Of a stretch of 10,246 nt of DNA, positions 6,561 to 10,246 are shown piece by piece. The position numbers were made by a program, and so were the translations under genes. The stretch is taken from the NCBI GenBank assembly GCA_041628615.1, contig JBFKOW010000131.1:1-10246 (forward strand). The letters are read 5' to 3'. Below the pieces are notes generated by a model. The model was not told the DNA's origin. It worked only from the letters and a program-made list of their open reading frames with translations, and ran no database searches. Numbering within the stretch: the first letter of the stretch is position 1; every line of letters begins with the position of its first letter. Source of the DNA: JAMWZF01 sp041628615 (GTDB lineage Bacteria > Pseudomonadota > Alphaproteobacteria > Rhodobacterales > Rhodobacteraceae).

Positions 6561-6588
6561 TTGCTCTGAGGTACGTCCCTCATCTAAT
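6561..6588 (+). promoter_or_regulatory. Putative sigma-70-type promoter of the ABC importer operon
   Basis: TTGCTC (6561-6566) and TCTAAT (6583-6588) are separated by 16 bp. The -10 matches five of six consensus bases, while the -35 keeps only the TTG. The region is clearly more AT-rich than its surroundings (AAAATTT at 6552-6558). Operator O3 fills the spacer and O2 lies upstream, a layout suited to repression. A start near 6595 would leave a leader of about 70 bases. Confidence 0.5.
6567..6582. promoter_or_regulatory. Operator O3, proximal predicted LacI-family site inside the importer promoter
   Basis: TGAGGTACGTCCCTCA is an almost perfect palindrome (7 of 8 pairs) with a central CG at 6574-6575, and matches the deduced consensus at 15 of 16 positions. 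It exactly fills the spacer between the putative -35 and -10, so bound repressor would block RNA polymerase. Seen together with O2, the sequence also forms a 12-bp inverted repeat (6541-6552 with 6565-6576). I read this as two operators with their most conserved halves facing each other. Confidence 0.75.
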
Positions 6589-6663
6589 CTTCCGACACCC
6601 GATGTGCGACGACAGGGCCGCAAGAGTCCGGCGCGCGGGTTGTTGTGATGGGAGGATCAATCC

Positions 6664-7983
6664 ATGAAGACCACCAGATTGCTTGCGGCCACCGCGCTGA
6701 CGGCGGTTTCCACGCTGGCCGTGACCGCGGCGCAGGCCGAGGAACTGACGCTCTGCTGGGCGGCCTGGGACCCGGCCAACGCGCTGGTCGAACTGTCCAA
6801 GGATTTCGAGGCGCAGTCGGGCCACACGATGAACTTCGAATTCGTGCCCTGGCCCAACTTCGCCGACCGGATGCTGAACGAGCTGAACTCGGGCGGCAAG
6901 CTCTGCGACCTGCTGATCGGCGACAGCCAGTGGATCGGCGGCGGCGCCGAGAACGGCCACTACGTGAAGCTCAACGACTTCTTCGACGCCGAAGGCATCA
7001 GCATGGACGATTTCGCCCCGGCGACCGTCTATGCCTACTCGACCTGGCCCAAGGGCACGCCGAACTACTACGCGCTGCCGGCGATGGGCGACGCCAACGG
7101 CTGGTTCTACCGCCGCGACTGGTTCGAGAACCCCGACATCCAGGCCGCCTACAAGGAGGCCACCGGCGAGGACCTGCGCGAACCCGAGACCCAGCGCGAA
7201 CTGCTGCAGATCGCGCAGTTCTTCCAGGGCCGCGAGATCGACGGCCAGACCCGCTACGGCGCCGCGATCTTCACCGAGCGGGGCTCGGAAGGGATCACCA
7301 TGGGCGCCACCGGGGCGCTCTACGCCTGGGGCTTCAAGTACGAGACCGAGCCGGGCAGCTATCAGATGGACGGCGCGGTGAATTCGCCCGAGGCTGTCGA
7401 AGCGCTTGAATTCTACAAGGAATTCTACCAGACGGCGACCCCGCCGGGCTACACCGACAGCTACATGGAGCAGGGACTCGACGCCTTCAAGTCGGGGCAG
7501 GTGGCGATGGCGATGAACTGGTTCGCCTTCTTCCCCGGCCTCTACGCCGATCCCGACGTGGGCGGCGACAAGATCGGCTTCTTCCCGAACCCGGGCCAGA
7601 ACATCGAAGCCTCGACCCTCGGCGGGCAGGGCATCTCGGTGGTCGCCTATTCCGAGAAGCAGGACGCGGCCCTCGAATACATCAAGTGGTTCGCGCAGCC
7701 CGACGTGCAGGCCAAGTGGTGGGCGCTGGGCGGCTATTCCTGCCACAACTCGGTGCTGAACGATCCCGGCTTCGTCGACAGCGCGCCCTTCGCGGCCGAC
7801 TTCCTCGAGGCGATGGGCTCGGTGCAGGACTTCTGGCAGGAGCCGGCCTACGCCGAACTGCTGCTGGCGATGCAGAAGCGGCTGCATGACTACGTGGTGG
7901 CCGACGTGGGCACCGCCGAGGAGGCGCTGAACAAGCTCATCGAGGACTGGACCGAGGTCTTCGAGGACGAGGGCAAGCTCTAG
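6664..7983 (+). CDS. Carbohydrate ABC transporter substrate-binding protein (family 1, CUT1 type)
   Basis: A 439-residue periplasmic protein that captures the sugar and delivers it to the permeases encoded downstream. A Sec signal peptide is clear: a basic start (MKTTR), a hydrophobic core, and AQA-EE with likely cleavage after residue 25. The mature protein begins as a family 1 binding domain (EELTLCWAAWDPANALVELSKDFE), with the family-typical ALPAMGDANGWFYRRDWFE around residues 137-155. Later come NSPEAVEALEFYKEF and the FKSGQVAMAMNW segment that crosses back between lobes. Aromatic residues typical of sugar sites are abundant. It has three cysteines (31, 81, 360), so a disulfide is possible. 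The ATG has GGGAGGA 7 bases upstream. Expression probably starts at the operator-controlled promoter at 6561. A strong hairpin after the stop may raise its mRNA level above that of the permeases. Ligand unknown. Confidence 0.93.
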   Translation: MKTTRLLAATALTAVSTLAVTAAQAEELTLCWAAWDPANALVELSKDFEAQSGHTMNFEFVPWPNFADRMLNELNSGGKLCDLLIGDSQWIGGGAENGHYVKLNDFFDAEGISMDDFAPATVYAYSTWPKGTPNYYALPAMGDANGWFYRRDWFENPDIQAAYKEATGEDLREPETQRELLQIAQFFQGREIDGQTRYGAAIFTERGSEGITMGATGALYAWGFKYETEPGSYQMDGAVNSPEAVEALEFYKEFYQTATPPGYTDSYMEQGLDAFKSGQVAMAMNWFAFFPGLYADPDVGGDKIGFFPNPGQNIEASTLGGQGISVVAYSEKQDAALEYIKWFAQPDVQAKWWALGGYSCHNSVLNDPGFVDSAPFAADFLEAMGSVQDFWQEPAYAELLLAMQKRLHDYVVADVGTAEEALNKLIEDWTEVFEDEGKL

Positions 7984-7994
7984 GGCCGCCCGGT

Positions 7995-8031
7995 CCCGCC
8001 CGCCCCGCCCTCTCCCGGCGGGGCGGGCGGG
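7995..8031 (+). terminator. Perfect 15-bp G/C hairpin between binding-protein and permease genes
   Basis: CCCGCCCGCCCCGCC (7995-8009) is an exact reverse complement of GGCGGGGCGGGCGGG (8017-8031), with loop CTCTCCC. It starts 11 bases after the binding-protein stop, and no T-run follows. In ABC importer operons, hairpins at this place often block 3' decay or cause partial termination, giving more binding protein than permease. That role is inferred here by position and strength. Confidence 0.6.
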
Positions 8032-8098
8032 CTCCCCGATCCCGCGCCGGCAGCGCCGCTGCCGCCACCGCTCCAGCCGCAGGAAGGATGGACGGACG

Positions 8099-9043
8099 AT
8101 GTCCGACACCCCGCTAGACCGCGCCGCCCGCGCCACCCCGCCCCGGGTCGCCCGCCGGATCCGGGGGCTGAGCGACCGCGCCATCGCCTGGATCTTCGTC
8201 GCGCCGACGATCTTCCTGCTGCTGGCGGTGAACATCTTCCCGCTGATCTGGACGATCCGGCTGTCCTTCACCGACTTCAAGGCCAACCGCAGCCGCGAGG
8301 TCGAGTGGATCGGCCTGCGCAACTACGAGCGGATCCTGACCGACAGCGACATCTGGCTGACGATGCAGGCGACGGCGCATTTCCTGTTCTGGACCATCTT
8401 CTTCCAGGTCCTGATCGGCTTCACCCTGGCCTGGCTGATCAACAAGAAGTTCCACGGCAACGACCTGTGGACCACCATCATCGTGCTGCCGATGATGCTG
8501 TCGCCGGCGGTCGTGGGGAACTTCTGGACCTTCCTCTACCAGCCGCAGATCGGCCTGTTCAATTACATCGTCGAGTTCTTCACCGGCATTCCGGCCTCGT
8601 CGTTCCAGATGATCGGCGACGTCGCGCTGGCGCCCTGGTCCATCGTGATCGTCGACACCTGGATGTGGACGCCCTTCGTGATGCTGATCTGCCTCGCCGG
8701 GCTGCGCTCGATCCCCGACTACATCTACGAGGCGGCCGAGATCGACCGCGCCTCGAAGTGGCGCCAGTTCTGGACCATCACGGTGCCGATGGTGCTGCCC
8801 TTCCTGATGCTGGCGGTGCTGTTCCGCGGCATCGAGAACTTCAAGATGTTCGACCTCGTGGTCCAGCTCACCGGCGGCGGCCCCGGCTCGGTGACCGAAC
8901 TCACCTCGATCAACCTCAAGCGCGAGGCCTTCGAGAAGTGGCGCACCGGCTATTCCTCGGCCTACGCCATCATTCTCTTCGTCACCGTCTTCGGGCTCGC
9001 CTCGATCTACGTGAAGGCGCTGAACAAGGTGAAGGAAAGATGA
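8099..9043 (+). CDS. Carbohydrate ABC transporter permease (MalF-like, CUT1)
   Basis: A 314-residue inner-membrane protein with six predicted helices. The first (IAWIFVAPTIFLLLAVNIFPLI, about residues 29-50) follows a basic cytoplasmic N-terminus. The ATPase-contacting EAA loop is intact: YEAAEIDRASKWRQFWTITVP (residues 210-230), with Glu211, Ala212 and Ala213 followed by Asp216. The segment QLTGGGPGSVTE (residues 256-267) is also characteristic of MalF/UgpA-type permeases. It lacks the large extra N-terminal helices and periplasmic domain of E. coli MalF, as is usual in alphaproteobacterial systems. AGGAAGGA ends 10 bases before the ATG. Its stop codon overlaps the start of permease 2 (ATGA), so the two subunits are translationally coupled and form the membrane heterodimer of the importer. 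Confidence 0.93.
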   Translation: MSDTPLDRAARATPPRVARRIRGLSDRAIAWIFVAPTIFLLLAVNIFPLIWTIRLSFTDFKANRSREVEWIGLRNYERILTDSDIWLTMQATAHFLFWTIFFQVLIGFTLAWLINKKFHGNDLWTTIIVLPMMLSPAVVGNFWTFLYQPQIGLFNYIVEFFTGIPASSFQMIGDVALAPWSIVIVDTWMWTPFVMLICLAGLRSIPDYIYEAAEIDRASKWRQFWTITVPMVLPFLMLAVLFRGIENFKMFDLVVQLTGGGPGSVTELTSINLKREAFEKWRTGYSSAYAIILFVTVFGLASIYVKALNKVKER

Positions 9044-9978
9044 GCGCCTATTCCATCACCGAGCCCTCTGCCCGCACCAAGTGGGTCGCCGGGGTGCTGG
9101 TGATCGGCTACGCGCTGGTCACCATCCTGCCGCTGGTCTGGATCCTGATGACCGGCTTCAAGTCGCCCTCGGACGCGATCTCCTATCCGCCCAAGGTGAT
9201 CTTCGAGCCGACGCTGGAGGGCTACGTCAACCTGTTCACCACCCGCACCCGGCAGACCGCGGAATACCTCGCCGCCAACCCGCCCCAGACCTGGTACGAG
9301 GAGATCGTCCGCAAGTACGACATGGTCATCGCCGGCCCCTCGCGCTACGGCGAGCGGTTCCTGAACTCGGTCATCATCGGCTTCGGCTCGACCTTCCTCA
9401 GCATCTTCCTCGGCACCCTCGCGGCCTATGCCTTCAGCCGGTTCAAGGTGCCGCTGAAGGACGACCTGATGTTCTTCATCCTGTCGACCCGGATGATGCC
9501 GCCGATCGCGGTGGCGATCCCGATCTTCCTGATGTTCCGCAGCCTCGGCCTGTCGGACACCCACCTCGGGATGATCGTGCTCTACACCGCGGTGAACATC
9601 AGCCTCGCGGTCTGGCTGCTGAAGGGCTTCATCGACGAGATCCCGCGAGAGTACGAGGAAGCGGCCATGATCGACGGCTACACCCGCTTCGGCGCGTTCG
9701 TGAAGGTGGTCCTTCCCCAGGCGGTCACGGGGATCGCGGCGACCGCCATCTTCTGCCTCATCTTCGCGTGGAACGAGTATGCGTTCGCACTCCTGCTCAC
9801 CTCCGGCAATGCCCAGACCGCGCCGCCCTTCATTCCCACCATCATCGGTGAAGGCGGACTCGACTGGCCCGCGGTTGCCGCCGGTGCGACCTTGTTCCTG
9901 CTGCCGGTGCTGTTTTTCACCGTCTTGCTGCGCAAGCAGCTGCTTCGCGGCATCACCTTCGGAGCGGTGCGCAAATGA
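9040..9978 (+). CDS. Carbohydrate ABC transporter permease (MalG-like, CUT1), with a codon-use break inside
   Basis: A 312-residue inner-membrane partner of the preceding permease. The first helix is at about residues 15-38. The EAA loop is IPREYEEAAMIDGYTRFGAFVKVVLPQ (residues 201-227), containing Glu207, Ala208, Ala209 and Asp212. The C-terminus RGITFGAVRK is typical of MalG-like subunits. Between helix 1 and helix 2 (roughly residues 66-107) is a longer periplasmic stretch than in most MalG-like proteins of about 275-280 residues, which explains the extra length. The start overlaps the permease 1 stop (ATGA). The first 202 codons hold about 5 A/T-ending codons by hand count, the last 110 about 16. 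The change starts at the CGA of Arg203, at the EAA loop. The reading frame is unbroken, so the protein is probably functional. Confidence 0.93.
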   Translation: MSAYSITEPSARTKWVAGVLVIGYALVTILPLVWILMTGFKSPSDAISYPPKVIFEPTLEGYVNLFTTRTRQTAEYLAANPPQTWYEEIVRKYDMVIAGPSRYGERFLNSVIIGFGSTFLSIFLGTLAAYAFSRFKVPLKDDLMFFILSTRMMPPIAVAIPIFLMFRSLGLSDTHLGMIVLYTAVNISLAVWLLKGFIDEIPREYEEAAMIDGYTRFGAFVKVVLPQAVTGIAATAIFCLIFAWNEYAFALLLTSGNAQTAPPFIPTIIGEGGLDWPAVAAGATLFLLPVLFFTVLLRKQLLRGITFGAVRK

Positions 9979-10178
9979 GCTCGGCCCTGCGCAGCACGCT
10001 GTCTCGCCTCCGGCGATTCCGCCGCGGCCCCTGGGAAGGCGTTGCCTGCACGGTGATCGTGGTCGGCGTGTTCATGCTCATGCAACCGTTCGCACTCGTG
10101 CTCTACACGTACTCGTTCATCACGATCCTCGTCGGTACGGTGATGTTCATCGTGGTCAGCCATTTTCCGGAGAGCTGA
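9975..10178 (+). CDS. Small membrane protein of unknown function embedded in the ABC importer operon
   Basis: A 67-residue protein whose start overlaps the stop of permease 2 by four bases (ATGA); its own stop touches the next ATG directly. It has an arginine-rich N-terminus (six Arg in the first 17 residues), which predicts a cytoplasmic end. Two hydrophobic stretches follow, about residues 22-37 and 39-62, separated by Pro38, ending in SHFPES. This suggests a two-helix hairpin with both ends inside. The tight coupling and absence of gaps argue that it is a real gene and acts with the transporter. I do not recognise the family. A precedent is the small DUF2160-type membrane protein (GlpU) in rhizobial glycerol ABC operons, though I cannot show homology. 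It could be an accessory subunit, an assembly factor or a regulator of the permease. Confidence 0.8.
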   Translation: MSSALRSTLSRLRRFRRGPWEGVACTVIVVGVFMLMQPFALVLYTYSFITILVGTVMFIVVSHFPES

Positions 10179-10246
10179 ATGGCCGATCTGTCCCTGCACC
10201 ACGTGAGGAAAGAATTCGGTCGCTTCGTCGCGGTAAAGGATTCCAC
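10179..10246 (+). CDS. ABC transporter ATP-binding protein, N-terminus only
   Basis: The first 22 codons of a gene that runs off the right edge: MADLSLHHVRKEFGRFVAVK is visible, then DS. The pattern of a beta strand (LSLHHV), then K-x-FG and a hydrophobic strand before the Walker A region is the standard opening of CUT1 importer ATPases (MalK/UgpC type). It starts immediately after the stop of the small membrane protein with no gap, and position in the operon agrees. It would be the subunit that drives uptake by ATP hydrolysis. Walker motifs lie beyond the window. Codons include GAT, AAA, GAA, GGT and GTA, continuing the relaxed codon use that begins inside permease 2. Confidence 0.85.
   Translation, partial: MADLSLHHVRKEFGRFVAVKDS

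Noticed and set aside
6541..6576. The 12-bp inverted repeat read as an intrinsic terminator of the oxidoreductase gene
   Set aside because: It has a 12-base loop and no T-run, overlaps a promoter, and resolves into two CG-centred palindromes that recur upstream of the LacI gene. An operator pair explains it better.
6580..8322. Long minus-strand open frame opposite the binding-protein gene
   Set aside because: Antisense to a clear secreted binding protein with a good ribosome binding site; composition is typical of a high-GC shadow frame.

Overview
The window is GC-rich, compact bacterial DNA with strong G/C preference at third codon positions. This composition, the gene families and the small truncated gene at the left edge suggest an alphaproteobacterium, probably of the Rhodobacter/Paracoccus group. 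That placement is inference. I see no RNA genes, insertion sequences or CRISPR arrays.

Left part (1-2989): the first 15 codons of a small minus-strand gene lie at the left edge. It diverges from a MATE-family exporter (286-1650) across 239 bp in which I recognise no site. An FNT-family channel of the YfdC type (1717-2565) follows. It converges on a minus-strand VOC/glyoxalase-fold protein (2573-2989), with only 7 bp between the two stop codons.

Right part (about 3097 to the end): an apparently complete carbohydrate-utilisation locus that runs off the right edge. A LacI-family regulator (3152-4180, TTG start) is followed closely by a TIM-barrel sugar isomerase/epimerase-like protein (4224-5282) and a Gfo/Idh/MocA dehydrogenase (5284-6459). 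After a hairpin and a regulated promoter comes a CUT1-type ABC importer: binding protein (6664-7983), two permeases (8099-9043, 9040-9978), a 67-residue membrane protein (9975-10178) and the start of the ATPase (10179 onward). The likely logic is that a sugar, polyol or glycoside is imported unphosphorylated, oxidised by the dehydrogenase to a keto-sugar, and then processed by the TIM-barrel enzyme. The substrate cannot be read from the sequence.

The most informative signal is a set of three CG-centred palindromic sites that fit TGAGGTACGTACCTCA. One lies in front of the LacI gene. The other two flank and overlap the importer promoter, with centres 32 bp apart (three helical turns). The LacI protein has residues matching LacI Arg22 and the Leu56 lever, which suits a CG-centred operator. 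The locus can therefore be read as one regulon with its own operator code. Other points of interest are an abrupt change in codon use inside permease 2 near 9646, the small membrane protein embedded in the transporter operon, and a perfect 15-bp G/C hairpin between the binding-protein and permease genes.
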